From Bacteroidales bacterium UBA6366 (GTDB taxonomy: Bacteria; Bacteroidota; Bacteroidia; Bacteroidales; UBA932), in the NCBI GenBank assembly GCA_002438845.1, contig DJRG01000029.1, forward strand, positions 98,566 to 162,565: 64,000 nucleotides of DNA, written 5' to 3'. Below are positions 8,567 to 17,841 of the stretch, piece after piece (the stretch's first letter is position 1; each line of letters opens with the position of its first letter). Both the position numbers and the translations under genes were made by a program. The notes beneath the pieces are model-generated. The model was not told the origin of the DNA. It ran no database searches and saw only the letters and a program-made list of their open reading frames with translations.

Positions 8567-9613
8567 ATGAGCATACTCTACAAAAAGATCATCAAATTCT
8601 GTGGGATCACGGCCGCCGTGGTCATGATGGCCGGTTCTTGCGCAAAGGAAGTCACAGAATCAAAAAACGGAGACAACAAACTTTACCTTGAAGCATGGAT
8701 GAGCGCGCGTCACCCGAATGTCAAGCCTACGGGTCTGGGGATCTACATCACTGAAGATCAGCCAGGGACAGGTGCGGCCGTCACCGATGATGACTTCTAC
8801 TTTTTTGTCCGCTACACAGCCACCGACCTGGACGGCAACATCGGCAGCACGTCAGAAGAAAAGGTGGCTCAGCAGATAGGTTCCTACACCAAAGGCGACT
8901 ATTACGGCCCGACCGTGGTGCTGAACAGCGGGTTGGCGACGCAGGTCGGAATCCTTGAGATGATCAAAGGCATGAAAGTCGGAGGGACAAGGACAGCTGT
9001 CATACCCGGATGGCTCAACGTGACCATTGACGGAGACGAGGGCTATGAGACAGGCGACGACTATTTCGAGAACGAGACCGGGACGGACGCCATCTACACC
9101 ATCACCTTGACGGACAAGACCGATGACATCCACAAATGGGAGGTTGATTCTTTGGAAAGATACACCGCCCGCAGGATGAACGATGTGGACTCGACGTTCT
9201 ACGGCTACTACTACCAGCAGCTCAAGGAACCGACAGACACCACCACCCTGCCGCGCGACACGACATTCTACATCAACTACACGGGCAGGCTGCTGAACGG
9301 CCAGGTTTTCGACACGACAGTGGAGGACACGGCAAAGTTTTACGGAGTTTACTCTTCCTCAAAGACATACGAGCCACAGATGGTCAGACTGAACGAGACC
9401 TACACAGAGATCACCCTCGGAGGGTCAAGCAGCTCTGACGGAAGCACCACCATCAACGGTTTCGCCTACTGCCTGTCTAAGATGAAGGCCTACGAGAAAG
9501 GGGTGTGCGCTTTCTACTCCGCCCTTGGCTATGGCTATAGCGGAAACGGCAACGCCATTCCGAAATACGCCCCGCTCACGTTTGAAATAGAAATCGTCGA
9601 TAAACCTGAATAA
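8567..9613 (+). CDS. FKBP-type peptidyl-prolyl isomerase lipoprotein (two domains)
   Basis: 348 residues, lipoprotein signal with lipobox MAGSC. Two FKBP-like halves are visible: about 70-190 (FYFFVRYTATDLDGN, EMIKGMKVGGTRTAVIP) and about 220-348 (TTFYINYTGRLLNGQVFDTT, FAYCLSKMKAYEKGVCAFYS, PLTFEIEIVD). The second half has the canonical Y-T-G-x-L-x-G-x-x-F-D signature. Probably a periplasm- or surface-facing folding catalyst. It lies 16 bp behind the single-domain homologue and 1 bp before the MATE gene. Confidence 0.82.
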   Translation: MSILYKKIIKFCGITAAVVMMAGSCAKEVTESKNGDNKLYLEAWMSARHPNVKPTGLGIYITEDQPGTGAAVTDDDFYFFVRYTATDLDGNIGSTSEEKVAQQIGSYTKGDYYGPTVVLNSGLATQVGILEMIKGMKVGGTRTAVIPGWLNVTIDGDEGYETGDDYFENETGTDAIYTITLTDKTDDIHKWEVDSLERYTARRMNDVDSTFYGYYYQQLKEPTDTTTLPRDTTFYINYTGRLLNGQVFDTTVEDTAKFYGVYSSSKTYEPQMVRLNETYTEITLGGSSSSDGSTTINGFAYCLSKMKAYEKGVCAFYSALGYGYSGNGNAIPKYAPLTFEIEIVDKPE

Positions 9614-9614
9614 A

Positions 9615-11012
9615 ATGTCACAGACACAGACGGCTCCGACGGAGCTTGGAAGTGAGAGCATCGGCAAGTTGCTTAAGAAGTACGCAGTCCCTGGAATCAT
9701 CGCCATGACTGCGTCTTCTCTCTATAATATGGTGGACAGCATCTACATCGGGCATATTCCCGAGACCGGATCGCTGGCCATCTCAGGACTTGCGGTCACG
9801 TTCCCGCTTATGAACCTCAGCACGGCGCTCGGGACTCTTGTGGGAGTCGGCGCGGCGACAATGATCTCCGTGCTCCTTGGACAAAGGAACTACAAGATAG
9901 CCAACAAGGTTCTCGCCAATGAGGTGACGCTGAACTGCATAGTCGGAATCCTGTTCACCGTGTTCTGCCTGATGTTTCTGGATCCGATCCTCTGCTTCTT
10001 CGGAGCCAGCGAGAACACGCTCAAGTACGCCCGGGACTACATGGAGATCATCCTCTACGGCAATGTCATCACCCATCTCTACTTCGGACTTAACAGCGTC
10101 ATCCGGTCTTCGGGCAATCCAAAGATGGCGATGGGGCTCACTTTGTTCACGGTGGTCCTGAACAGCATTCTGGACCCGATATTCATCTTCACCCTCGGGA
10201 TGGGAGTGCGAGGCGCGGCATTGGCGACAGTCCTCTGTCAGGCTGTCTCGCTGGCATATTCAATCTACTACTTCACACGCAGGGACAATGTCCTCCGCCT
10301 GCCGAAGAGATTCTTCGAACTCGAATGGAGGATCGCGAAGGATTCATTGTCAATCGGCATGGGACCGTTCCTGATGAACTCGGCCTCCTGCATCGTGACG
10401 ATGTTCATAAACCAGCAGCTTCTCAAGTACGGCGGCGACCTTGCCATCGGAGCCTACGGAATCATAAACAGAATCAACTTCCTCTTCATCATGGTGGTGA
10501 TGGGATTCAACCAGGGAATGCAGCCTATAGCCGGTTACAATTTCGGAGCGAGAAAATATTCCAGAGTACGTGAGGTCTTCCTACGCACTTCGATGTGGGC
10601 CACGATCATTACAGGATTCTGGTTCATCGCCTCGGAATTCTTCCCGGAAGTGATGGTAAGCATATTCACCAATGATCCGAGTCTTAAGGAAGTGGCTGAG
10701 AAAGGATTGAGGGTGATGAACCCTGTGGTTCTTATCGTGGGGTGGCAGATGGTCTCAACCAACCTGTTCCAAAGTCTCGGAATGGTAAGGAAGTCCATCT
10801 TCCTGTCCCTCAGCCGGCAGTTGTTGTACCTCGTGCCGATGCTGTACATGCTGCCGATGTTCTTCGAAATACACGGAGTGTTCGCAGCGTTCCCGATCTC
10901 CGACGCCCTGGCCTGCATCACGACCCTGTTCATGGTCAGCCGCCTCATGCGCAAGTTCAGCAAACTCAAGGATGGCGACGAGCCGACAATCCTCGGCAGC
11001 GCGATCTCATAG
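9615..11012 (+). CDS. MATE family efflux transporter
   Basis: 465 residues with twelve hydrophobic segments and MATE repeats: MVDSIYIGHIPETGSLAISG in the first half, VIRSSGNPKMAM, and PIAGYNFGARKYSRV in the second half. Such proteins export cationic drugs or metabolites by Na+ or H+ antiport across the inner membrane. The gene directly follows the FKBP lipoprotein. The substrate cannot be read from sequence. Confidence 0.93.
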   Translation: MSQTQTAPTELGSESIGKLLKKYAVPGIIAMTASSLYNMVDSIYIGHIPETGSLAISGLAVTFPLMNLSTALGTLVGVGAATMISVLLGQRNYKIANKVLANEVTLNCIVGILFTVFCLMFLDPILCFFGASENTLKYARDYMEIILYGNVITHLYFGLNSVIRSSGNPKMAMGLTLFTVVLNSILDPIFIFTLGMGVRGAALATVLCQAVSLAYSIYYFTRRDNVLRLPKRFFELEWRIAKDSLSIGMGPFLMNSASCIVTMFINQQLLKYGGDLAIGAYGIINRINFLFIMVVMGFNQGMQPIAGYNFGARKYSRVREVFLRTSMWATIITGFWFIASEFFPEVMVSIFTNDPSLKEVAEKGLRVMNPVVLIVGWQMVSTNLFQSLGMVRKSIFLSLSRQLLYLVPMLYMLPMFFEIHGVFAAFPISDALACITTLFMVSRLMRKFSKLKDGDEPTILGSAIS

Positions 11013-11026
11013 AACAACCAACACTA

Positions 11027-11644
11027 ATGAATATGAACGGACAACACACAATAATCAACATCGGGCGCCAGTTCGGCAGCGGCGGCAAGCTTGTCGCTCT
11101 TAAGATAAGCGATGTCCTCGGCATTCCAGTCTATGATAATGAACTGATCTCCAAGGCCGCCGATGAGAGCGGTTTCAGCAAGGAGCTGTTCGAGCGCAGC
11201 GACGAGAAAAGAAGCATATTCAACATTTCCTCTTTCTTCGGGAGCGGAAGGTTTGCGGACACTCATAACTATGTCGGAGACAACGAGCTTTTCAAAATCC
11301 AGAGCGAGGTCATCAGGAATATAGCCGCGAAAGGGCCGGCGATCTTCGTCGGCAGGTGCTCAAACTACATTCTCCGCGACCTAAAATGCCTCGACGTGTT
11401 CGTCACCGCACCGTTGGAAGACCGTGTGAAGAGGGTAGCCGAGAGGTTGGAGATAAGTGCTGAAGACGCCCGGACAAGAATCGGAAGACAAGACCGGACC
11501 AGAGAGACCTACTACAACTTCTTCACTTTCGGCAACTGGGGCGCGGCGTCAGACTACGACCTCTGCATCGACTCTTCAATCCTCGGAATAGCAGGAACCG
11601 CTGACTTCATCATCGATTTCGGCAAGAAAGCCGGTCTGATTTAG
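11027..11644 (+). CDS. Cytidylate kinase-like family protein
   Basis: 205 residues from ATG 11027, 14 bp after the MATE stop. The N-terminal INIGRQFGSGGKLVALKIS is the modified P-loop of the cytidylate-kinase-like (AAK6-type) family, followed by VYDNELISKAADESG, AIFVGRCSNYIL and the LID-like RIGRQDRTRETYYNFFT. It is distinct from true Cmk. Family members are probably cytoplasmic P-loop nucleotide kinases with unproven substrates. Confidence 0.85.
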   Translation: MNMNGQHTIINIGRQFGSGGKLVALKISDVLGIPVYDNELISKAADESGFSKELFERSDEKRSIFNISSFFGSGRFADTHNYVGDNELFKIQSEVIRNIAAKGPAIFVGRCSNYILRDLKCLDVFVTAPLEDRVKRVAERLEISAEDARTRIGRQDRTRETYYNFFTFGNWGAASDYDLCIDSSILGIAGTADFIIDFGKKAGLI

Positions 11645-11648
11645 GAAT

Positions 11649-12989
11649 ATGTCGGATTCCAGAACAAGAAGGTTGATACTGACTTGTGTGGCAGGGTTGA
11701 CAGCCTTGCTGGTTGTCATCATAGCCGGCAAGTCGGCGTTCGGCAAACGGGCGGGACAAGAGGCTGAAACGCATCCTGTTCCCGTAAACCTCAACGAGAC
11801 CCTCAAAAACGAGATGTCCGACACGTCCAGCCTGGCAGGATTTGACAAGATGGTCCAAAACTATCTGACATACTGGGGAATACACGGAGCGTCCATCTCG
11901 GTCATGAGAAACGATTCACTGCTGTTCGCCAAGGGGTACGGCGAGGCTGACAGCGGAAAGAAGATGGAGCCCGGGAATATTCTCAGAATGGCGTCTGTCT
12001 CCAAATTGGTGACGGCCGTGGGAATCATGGTTCTTCAGGAAAGAGGGCTGCTCAATCTTAAAGACCATGTGTTCGGGCCTGACGGAATCCTGAACGACTC
12101 CACCTACAACGCAGCCATAAAGGACACTCTCTACTACAGGATCACCGTTGAAGACTTGCTTCGACACAAGGGAGGATTCTCAAAAAGGGGTGGGGATCCG
12201 ATGTTCTCCACCCGCTGGATCATGATGCAGAACGGATGGAGCGAGGTCCCTTCGCAGGAGCGACTGATGGAGGTACAGCTCAAAAGGAGGTTGAAGTTTG
12301 TACCGGGATCCGCTCAGGAATATTCAAATTTCGGCTACCTCGCCCTTTCCATGGTGATCGAGAAGGTCAGCGGAATGGACTATGAGACATTCATTCAGGA
12401 GAATGTCCTCAGGCCTGTCGGGTGTGTCGATTTCCACATAGCCGGGAACTATTACAAGCATAAGTTTCCAAACGAGACCCGCTACTACGTACAGCACGAT
12501 GACGAGCCGGCTGAGGAGTTCAACAACAGCGGACGCAAGGTCACCCGCTGCTACGGAGGCAACAATGTGACCGGGCTTTCGGGAGCGGGCGCATGGGCGG
12601 CATCGACGCCGGAGCTGGCCCTGTTTGTCGCCTCGATTGACGGCAGCCCCGAGGTTCCTGACATCATCAGCCGGGAAAGTGTGGATCTGATGACTGAATA
12701 TTTTGATGAGAACACCTACTCTCTTGGCTGGAACGACACCAAGGACGGTTTTTGGACAAGGACAGGCACATTCGCCGGGACAAGCGCCCTGATCAAGTAC
12801 TTCCCTGACGGGGAATGCTGGATCTTCATCTCCAACACCAGCACCTACAAAGGACCGGGACTCGCCCGCCACACCGCGGAGCTTTTCGACAGGCTGCGTG
12901 CTAAGTATTCCACAAGATTTCCCGCAAGGAATATGTTCTATCCGGAGCAGCCTGAAGAGATTGACCCGGAGAAAGAGTGGTTTGACTGA
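11649..12989 (+). CDS. Serine hydrolase, beta-lactamase/PBP4-like family, membrane-anchored
   Basis: 446 residues. An N-terminal hydrophobic segment (LILTCVAGLTALLVVIIAG) is a signal anchor. The beta-lactamase class C fold has SxxK in MASVSKLVTAVG, the Y-x-N motif in QEYSNFGYLALS, and a C-terminal WTRTGTFAGTSALI in place of the KTG strand, of the H/K-x-G type. Probable roles are peptidoglycan D-amino-acid hydrolysis or esterase activity. It ends 6 bp before a palindromic repeat that probably terminates transcription. Confidence 0.85.
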   Translation: MSDSRTRRLILTCVAGLTALLVVIIAGKSAFGKRAGQEAETHPVPVNLNETLKNEMSDTSSLAGFDKMVQNYLTYWGIHGASISVMRNDSLLFAKGYGEADSGKKMEPGNILRMASVSKLVTAVGIMVLQERGLLNLKDHVFGPDGILNDSTYNAAIKDTLYYRITVEDLLRHKGGFSKRGGDPMFSTRWIMMQNGWSEVPSQERLMEVQLKRRLKFVPGSAQEYSNFGYLALSMVIEKVSGMDYETFIQENVLRPVGCVDFHIAGNYYKHKFPNETRYYVQHDDEPAEEFNNSGRKVTRCYGGNNVTGLSGAGAWAASTPELALFVASIDGSPEVPDIISRESVDLMTEYFDENTYSLGWNDTKDGFWTRTGTFAGTSALIKYFPDGECWIFISNTSTYKGPGLARHTAELFDRLRAKYSTRFPARNMFYPEQPEEIDPEKEWFD

Positions 12990-12995
12990 TCTCTC

Positions 12996-13077
12996 CGGTC
13001 ACTGAGCCTGTCGAAGTGACCGAAAAGAAAGCAATTCCGCCCGGCACTTCGACAGGCTCAGTGACCGGGCGGAATTG
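12996..13077. repeat. REP-like palindromic repeat pair, probable bidirectional terminator
   Basis: A 23-bp arm at 12996-13018 is the exact reverse complement of 13045-13067; the shared core is CACTTCGACAGGCTCAGTGA. The right copy is itself embedded in a second stem, 13032-13044 with 13065-13077, so two alternative hairpins are possible. It separates convergent genes. Related copies are found inside comEC (15487-15509) and near 29806-29930. Confidence 0.8.
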
Positions 13078-13097
13078 TTTCTACTAAAAAGCGAGGA

Positions 13098-14009
13098 CTA
13101 CTTGTTGACAAACATCACAGCCTCTGCGATGGAGTTCAGCTTTGTGTCCACGCTGTCGGCGCGGCTCGCGAGCACGCAAGGAACAGTTGTGCCGACCAAC
13201 ATTCCGGCCTGCTTAACACCTACAGCCAACTTAGAGTTTGTCTTCCAGAACACATTGGCTGACTCGATGTTAGGGAACTCAAGGCAGTCAGCGTCACCGG
13301 CGACAGGGCTGACAAGTTTCTTGATCTCGACAGACTCCTGGTCAATGGCGACATCCAAAGCCAACGGACCGTCAGCGATGCAGCCCTTGATCTGTCCACG
13401 GTCAGCCATCTTGGCGAGAGCGGCAGCCTCCATGCACGCTGGCATAGAGTCCAGAACCTGCTCAGAGGCGGCTATGAACGCAAGCTTTGGCTTGGCGATA
13501 CCGAATGACTTGGCCACACCGACCAGATAGCCGGCGATCTTCATCTTCTGGCGGAAGTCAGGAAGAGGGATCACAGCCATGTCGGACAGGAAAAGGAGCT
13601 TATGGTAGTTAGGAGTCTCTATGACACCCACATGACTCAGCACGCCCTTAGGAGGAAGAAGTCCGGTCTCTTTGTTGAGGATCGCGCGGAGGAACTTGTC
13701 CGTTGAGCAAAGACCTTTCATCAAGACATCCCCCTCGCCGTCGTGCACAAGCTGGACGGCCTTTGAGACAGCCTTGAGCTCGACCGGCTCGTTGACAATC
13801 TCAAAAAGTTCGATGTCAATGTTGTTCTTCTGGCAGGTCTCCTTGATAAGTTCCTTGTCACCCACGAGAGTAACCTTCACGAAGCCCATCTCCGATGCCT
13901 TGGCGCAAGCCTCGATCGTGTGCTCGTCAACAGCCCAGGCGGCCACCATTCTTTTGCATACGCCTTTCTCTTTAAGTTCGGCGAATACGTCAGCGAATTT
14001 TGTGATCAT
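13098..14009 (-). CDS. ptb: Phosphate butyryltransferase-type phosphotransacylase
   Basis: 303 residues, the length of Ptb rather than Pta. The motif set EGDVLMKGLCSTDKFLRAIL, LSHVGVIETPNYHKLLFLSDMA, GCIADGPLALDVAI and GMLVGTTVPCVLASRADS is typical of the Pta/Ptb family. It exchanges CoA for phosphate on acyl-CoA in the cytoplasm. It is 21 bp downstream of an acetate-kinase gene on the same strand, so together they probably convert acyl-CoA to acid plus ATP. Acyl specificity (acetyl, propionyl, butyryl) is not decidable from sequence. Confidence 0.85.
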   Translation of the reverse strand: MITKFADVFAELKEKGVCKRMVAAWAVDEHTIEACAKASEMGFVKVTLVGDKELIKETCQKNNIDIELFEIVNEPVELKAVSKAVQLVHDGEGDVLMKGLCSTDKFLRAILNKETGLLPPKGVLSHVGVIETPNYHKLLFLSDMAVIPLPDFRQKMKIAGYLVGVAKSFGIAKPKLAFIAASEQVLDSMPACMEAAALAKMADRGQIKGCIADGPLALDVAIDQESVEIKKLVSPVAGDADCLEFPNIESANVFWKTNSKLAVGVKQAGMLVGTTVPCVLASRADSVDTKLNSIAEAVMFVNK

Positions 14010-14030
14010 GATATTTCTGTTTTTAAACCA

Positions 14031-15245
14031 TTATTCATCAAGACTTTGCACAAGATGCATGGTGTCACGTGCGATGACGAGTTCCTCGTCCGTGGTGACA
14101 AGGGCGACTTTCACCTTTGAATCAGGCTGTGAAATCACCGTGTCCACCCCCCACGCCGTGTTGGCCTCGTAGTCGAAAGTGAGTCCGAGGTAAGTGAAGT
14201 TCTCGCAGACCCTGCGGCGCAGACGGCTGTTGTGCTCACCGATGCCACCTGTGAAGAAGATGGCGTCAACTCCGTTCATCTCCGCCGTGTAGGCACCAAT
14301 GTACTTGATCATCTGGAATGTCAGCATCTTGAGGACAAGCTTGGCCTGGCGGTCGCCGCCATTGGCGAGTTCGTCCAGCTCGCGGGCGTCTGACGTTTTC
14401 TGTGAGACCCCGAGGAATCCGCTCTTCTTGTTCACGATGTCGTACATCTGGTCTGGAGTGAGATTCTCCTTCTTCATCATGTAGAGGACAGCGTTGGCGT
14501 CCACGTCACCGCAACGGGTTCCCATGACAAGACCCTCAAGCGGGGTGAGACCCATCGAGGTGTCGATGGATTTCCCGTTCACAATCGCGGTTATGGAGCT
14601 GCCGTTTCCGATATGGCAGGTGATGATCCTTGAGTTGTTCAGGTCAAGCCCGACCATCCCGGCGCCCTTCTTGGCCACAAACTGATGGCTCGTCCCATGG
14701 GCTCCGTAGCGACGGATGTGGTACTTGTCATAATATTCATAAGGAAGGCCGTACATGTAGGCGTACGGAGGCATCGTCTGATGGAAAGCTGTGTCGAACG
14801 TCACGACCTGAGGAACTGAAGGCAGCACTTCCTGACAAGCCCTGATTCCAAGCAGATGGGCAGGGTTGTGGAGAGGTGCAAAGTCGCAGCAGAAGTCGAT
14901 CTTCTTGATGACGTCCTCGTCCACGATGGCGCTTCCGGAGAAGAAGTCGGCGCCCTGCACGATTCTGTGGCCGACCGCCTCTATGTCATCGAATGACTTC
15001 AGCACGCCGTGGTCCTTGTCGATAAGAGCCTCAAGCACTATCTGCATTCCTACTGTGTGATCCGGCACCGGGAGATCCCTGACAACCTTCTCTTTGCCGG
15101 CAGGGGTGTGCTGGAGCCTTCCGCACTCAAGGCCGATTTTCTCTACTATACCCTTGGCCAAAAGGGAGTAAACGTCATCGTTCTTCATGTCAAGCAGCTG
15201 GTACTTGATCGAAGAGCTTCCGCAATTGATAACAAGAATAATCAT
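14031..15245 (-). CDS. ackA: Acetate kinase
   Basis: 404 residues, full AckA length; butyrate kinases are usually about 355. Signature elements are MIILVINCGSSSIKYQLLDM at the start, VGHRIVQGAD, FDTAFHQTMP, YGAHGTSHQFV, TCHIGNGSSI and DAIFFTGGIGEH. It makes ATP and acetate from acetyl phosphate. A clear -7 TATCTTTG lies 29 to 36 bases upstream. The partner gene is a Ptb-type transacylase rather than a Pta of the usual kind. Confidence 0.93.
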   Translation of the reverse strand: MIILVINCGSSSIKYQLLDMKNDDVYSLLAKGIVEKIGLECGRLQHTPAGKEKVVRDLPVPDHTVGMQIVLEALIDKDHGVLKSFDDIEAVGHRIVQGADFFSGSAIVDEDVIKKIDFCCDFAPLHNPAHLLGIRACQEVLPSVPQVVTFDTAFHQTMPPYAYMYGLPYEYYDKYHIRRYGAHGTSHQFVAKKGAGMVGLDLNNSRIITCHIGNGSSITAIVNGKSIDTSMGLTPLEGLVMGTRCGDVDANAVLYMMKKENLTPDQMYDIVNKKSGFLGVSQKTSDARELDELANGGDRQAKLVLKMLTFQMIKYIGAYTAEMNGVDAIFFTGGIGEHNSRLRRRVCENFTYLGLTFDYEANTAWGVDTVISQPDSKVKVALVTTDEELVIARDTMHLVQSLDE

Positions 15246-15273
15246 TCCGTTTGAAATTATTTGAATTATGTCA

Positions 15274-15307
15274 CAAAGATACGAAATTAATCACTATTTT
15301 TGGCAAA
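15274..15307 (-). promoter_or_regulatory. Promoter of ackA-ptb
   Basis: On the minus strand TATCTTTG (15281 down to 15274) matches the Bacteroidota -7 box and a TTTG at 15307-15304 lies 22 nt upstream as -33 element. The predicted leader before ATG 15245 is about 20 nt. Confidence 0.65.
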
Positions 15308-15325
15308 TAATAATGGACTGAAACT

Positions 15326-16510
15326 ATGGCTGAGGAGAGAGAGCTTGTGGGGATTGGCATTCCATTCGTGGCGGGGGTCGCGGTTGGGGCGGTTCTATGC
15401 CCTTTTCATTCCGAGGGGCTGCCGCTCATCACGGACTTAATTCTTCTTTTACTCATCTGTATAACAACCTTAGCGGTACGCTTCGGCACTTCGACAAGCT
15501 CAGTGACCGAAAGGTTCCGCAACAGAAACGGCAAGCTCGGCGGCCGAAAAGGGGAACTCACCAAGGAGCGGATTACCTTCGCGGGAATATTCATGGTTGC
15601 CGGAATATTCTGCTCCCTGAACTATTCCATGGCAAGCGGGATTCCTGAATATGACAGCGGACTTATCAGCCTGGCAGCCGAAAAAGCCGTGGGGCACCTT
15701 CGCCGCGTCATTGACTCCATCCTTTATCCGTCCGAGACAACCGGTCCTCTGGTCAAGGCGCTGCTGACCGGGGATAAAAGTGACCTTCCGAAAGAGATCA
15801 CAGGAATATTCAGAGACAGCGGGGCCGCCCACATCCTCGCACTGTCAGGCCTGCACCTTGGCGTTCTATATCTCATTCTGACAAGGCTGACAATCCCTCT
15901 TGGGAACAGCCGCCGGGCCAGAGGGTTGAGATATTCATTGATCATCGGGGCAGCGCTTTTCTGCTCCATAATGACGGGAGCGGCGCCCTCAATCATCCGC
16001 GCCTTCCTGTTCATCACCATCAACGAGACGGCAAAACTTCTGGGCAGGAAAAGGGATCCTGTCAAGGTTCTTCTGGCCGCGCTTACCATCCAGCTGGCGC
16101 TCAAACCGGATGTCATCAGTTCCGTAGGCTTCCAGTTATCCTACATGGCGATGGCGGGAATATTCCTGCTCTACCCCACCCTGGAGCGGATCTACCCGGC
16201 GCCAAGCGGCACAAAACTGTCAAGATTCAACCCTTTCCGCAAAATCTGGAACGCCGCCATGCTCTCCATATCCTGCCAGGTCTTCACCGGACCGATCGCC
16301 TGGCACTACTTCCACACCTTCCCGAAGTACTTCATTCTGACCAACTTGATTGCTCTGCCACTGACAAGCGCGATCATGACCCTTTCGGTGGCCACAATCG
16401 CGCTGTCTTACTTTGGAATATGCCCGGAGACGCTGGTGATCCTCAACGATCACGCCATGCAGGCTCTGGTATTTTGCCTGAAGGTCATTTCCGGAATGGA
16501 TGAGCCTTAA
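15326..16510 (+). CDS. comEC: Short ComEC/Rec2-type DNA-uptake channel protein
   Basis: 394 residues of hydrophobic protein with the ComEC competence-domain signature LVKALLTGDKSDLPKEITGI followed by HILALSGLHLGVLYLI and later PDVISSVGFQLSYMAMAGIFL. ComEC forms the inner-membrane channel for single-stranded DNA in natural transformation. It is shorter than most family members: no clear N-terminal OB-like domain and no C-terminal metallo-hydrolase domain. Residues around 54-62 (GTSTSSVTE) are encoded by a REP-like repeat inserted in frame. The 3' end overlaps fucP (convergent) by four bases. Confidence 0.8.
   Translation: MAEERELVGIGIPFVAGVAVGAVLCPFHSEGLPLITDLILLLLICITTLAVRFGTSTSSVTERFRNRNGKLGGRKGELTKERITFAGIFMVAGIFCSLNYSMASGIPEYDSGLISLAAEKAVGHLRRVIDSILYPSETTGPLVKALLTGDKSDLPKEITGIFRDSGAAHILALSGLHLGVLYLILTRLTIPLGNSRRARGLRYSLIIGAALFCSIMTGAAPSIIRAFLFITINETAKLLGRKRDPVKVLLAALTIQLALKPDVISSVGFQLSYMAMAGIFLLYPTLERIYPAPSGTKLSRFNPFRKIWNAAMLSISCQVFTGPIAWHYFHTFPKYFILTNLIALPLTSAIMTLSVATIALSYFGICPETLVILNDHAMQALVFCLKVISGMDEP
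15487..15509 (+). repeat. REP-like repeat copy inside comEC
   Basis: This 23-bp stretch differs at one base from the intergenic copy at 13045-13067 (core CACTTCGACAAGCTCAGTGA). Its flanks TTCGG and CCGAA pair, as do different flanks at the other copies. It keeps the comEC frame open. Confidence 0.75.
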
Positions 16511-17838
16511 ATCTTTTTGACATCCGCCAAATGAATCTTTGAGGTTCTGATCCCATAGAAGCAGACCACAATGAAGCAAATGAACGGAAGGATGAACGAT
16601 GCGTTCACAGCCGGCAGGAAGCCAACCGTTCCTTTGTCGATGATCCAAGCCTGAAGAGGAGGAAGCACAGAGCCTCCGAGAATGGCCATGATGAGGCCGG
16701 CGGCTCCGAACTTGGCGTCATCCCCGAGCCCTCCAAGGGCGATTCCGTAGATCGTCGGAAACATCAGCGACATGAAGCCGCTTACCGCCACGAGACAGTA
16801 AAGCCCGAGTCTGTTCTGCAGGAATATCACTCCGGCGGTGGCGACCATCCCGCCTATAGCGAAGATTGTCAACAATTTGGCTGGCTTCAGATACTTCATC
16901 AGCCAGGTACACAGGAAGCGGCAGGTAACGAACAGGATCATCGCCGCGATGTTGTACTTCTGTGAAAGGACCTCGGCCGCCTGCTCGTCCATGCCTTCAG
17001 CCATGAAGACCCTTGTGCCGTACTGGATGATGAATGTCCAGCACATGATCTGAACTCCGACATAGAAGAACTGCGCGATCACGCCCTCCCAATAGCGAGG
17101 CCTGTGAAGCAGACGCTTCAGCACCGGTCCGATGTTCATCTCGTGATCCTTGTCCGCGTTCTTAGGCATCTTGGCGACAAGAATCAAGACGAACATCACG
17201 ATGATCACAAGCCCGACGACCCAGTAAGGACCTGTAAGCACGTCAAGGTCAGCCTGCTTCATCGCCTCGAAACCAGCGTCATCCAAGAGTGCCCTCTCGG
17301 CTGTGCTGGCCGGATGCATCCTCGCCTGGATGAAGTTCATCGCCACGTACATTCCCATCAGCGAGCCGATCGGATTGAAGCACTGCGCGAAATTCAGGCG
17401 ACGGGTCGAAGTCTCCTCCGTGCCCATGCTCAGGATGTACGGATTGCAGCTTGTCTCAAGGAAGGACAGACCGCAGGTCATGATGAAATAGGCGATCAGG
17501 AAGAAGCCATATACTCCGACCGACTTTGCCGGCAGAAACAGCAGCGCCCCGAGCGCATAGAGTCCAAGCCCGACCAGAACGCCGGCCTTGTAGGAGAACC
17601 TGCGGATGAACATCGCTGCCGGAAGCGCCATGCAGAAATAGCCTCCGTAGAACGCCACCTGAACCAACGACCCCTGTGTCACACTCATTCTGAATATCTT
17701 GGAGAATGCCTTGACCATCGGGTTAGTGATGTCATTGGCGAAGCCCCAAAGTGCGAAACAGGTAGTTATAAGGATGAAAGGCAGGACGTAGCTTACTCCG
17801 CCTGCCTTCAAGATTGAATCCTTTTCCTTCATGACCAA
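16507..17838 (-). CDS. fucP: L-fucose:H+ symporter permease
   Basis: 443 residues, MFS fold with twelve membrane segments. FALWGFANDITNPMVKAF at the start with FLETSCNPYILSMG and FAQCFNPIGSLMG are FucP signatures. It imports L-fucose by proton symport through the inner membrane. It lies 3 bp behind fucI on the same strand, forming a two-gene fucose uptake and isomerisation unit; kinase and aldolase genes are not in the window. Related hexose symporters share these motifs, but the neighbour supports fucose. Confidence 0.92.
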   Translation of the reverse strand: MVMKEKDSILKAGGVSYVLPFILITTCFALWGFANDITNPMVKAFSKIFRMSVTQGSLVQVAFYGGYFCMALPAAMFIRRFSYKAGVLVGLGLYALGALLFLPAKSVGVYGFFLIAYFIMTCGLSFLETSCNPYILSMGTEETSTRRLNFAQCFNPIGSLMGMYVAMNFIQARMHPASTAERALLDDAGFEAMKQADLDVLTGPYWVVGLVIIVMFVLILVAKMPKNADKDHEMNIGPVLKRLLHRPRYWEGVIAQFFYVGVQIMCWTFIIQYGTRVFMAEGMDEQAAEVLSQKYNIAAMILFVTCRFLCTWLMKYLKPAKLLTIFAIGGMVATAGVIFLQNRLGLYCLVAVSGFMSLMFPTIYGIALGGLGDDAKFGAAGLIMAILGGSVLPPLQAWIIDKGTVGFLPAVNASFILPFICFIVVCFYGIRTSKIHLADVKKI

Positions 17839-17841
17839 GGA

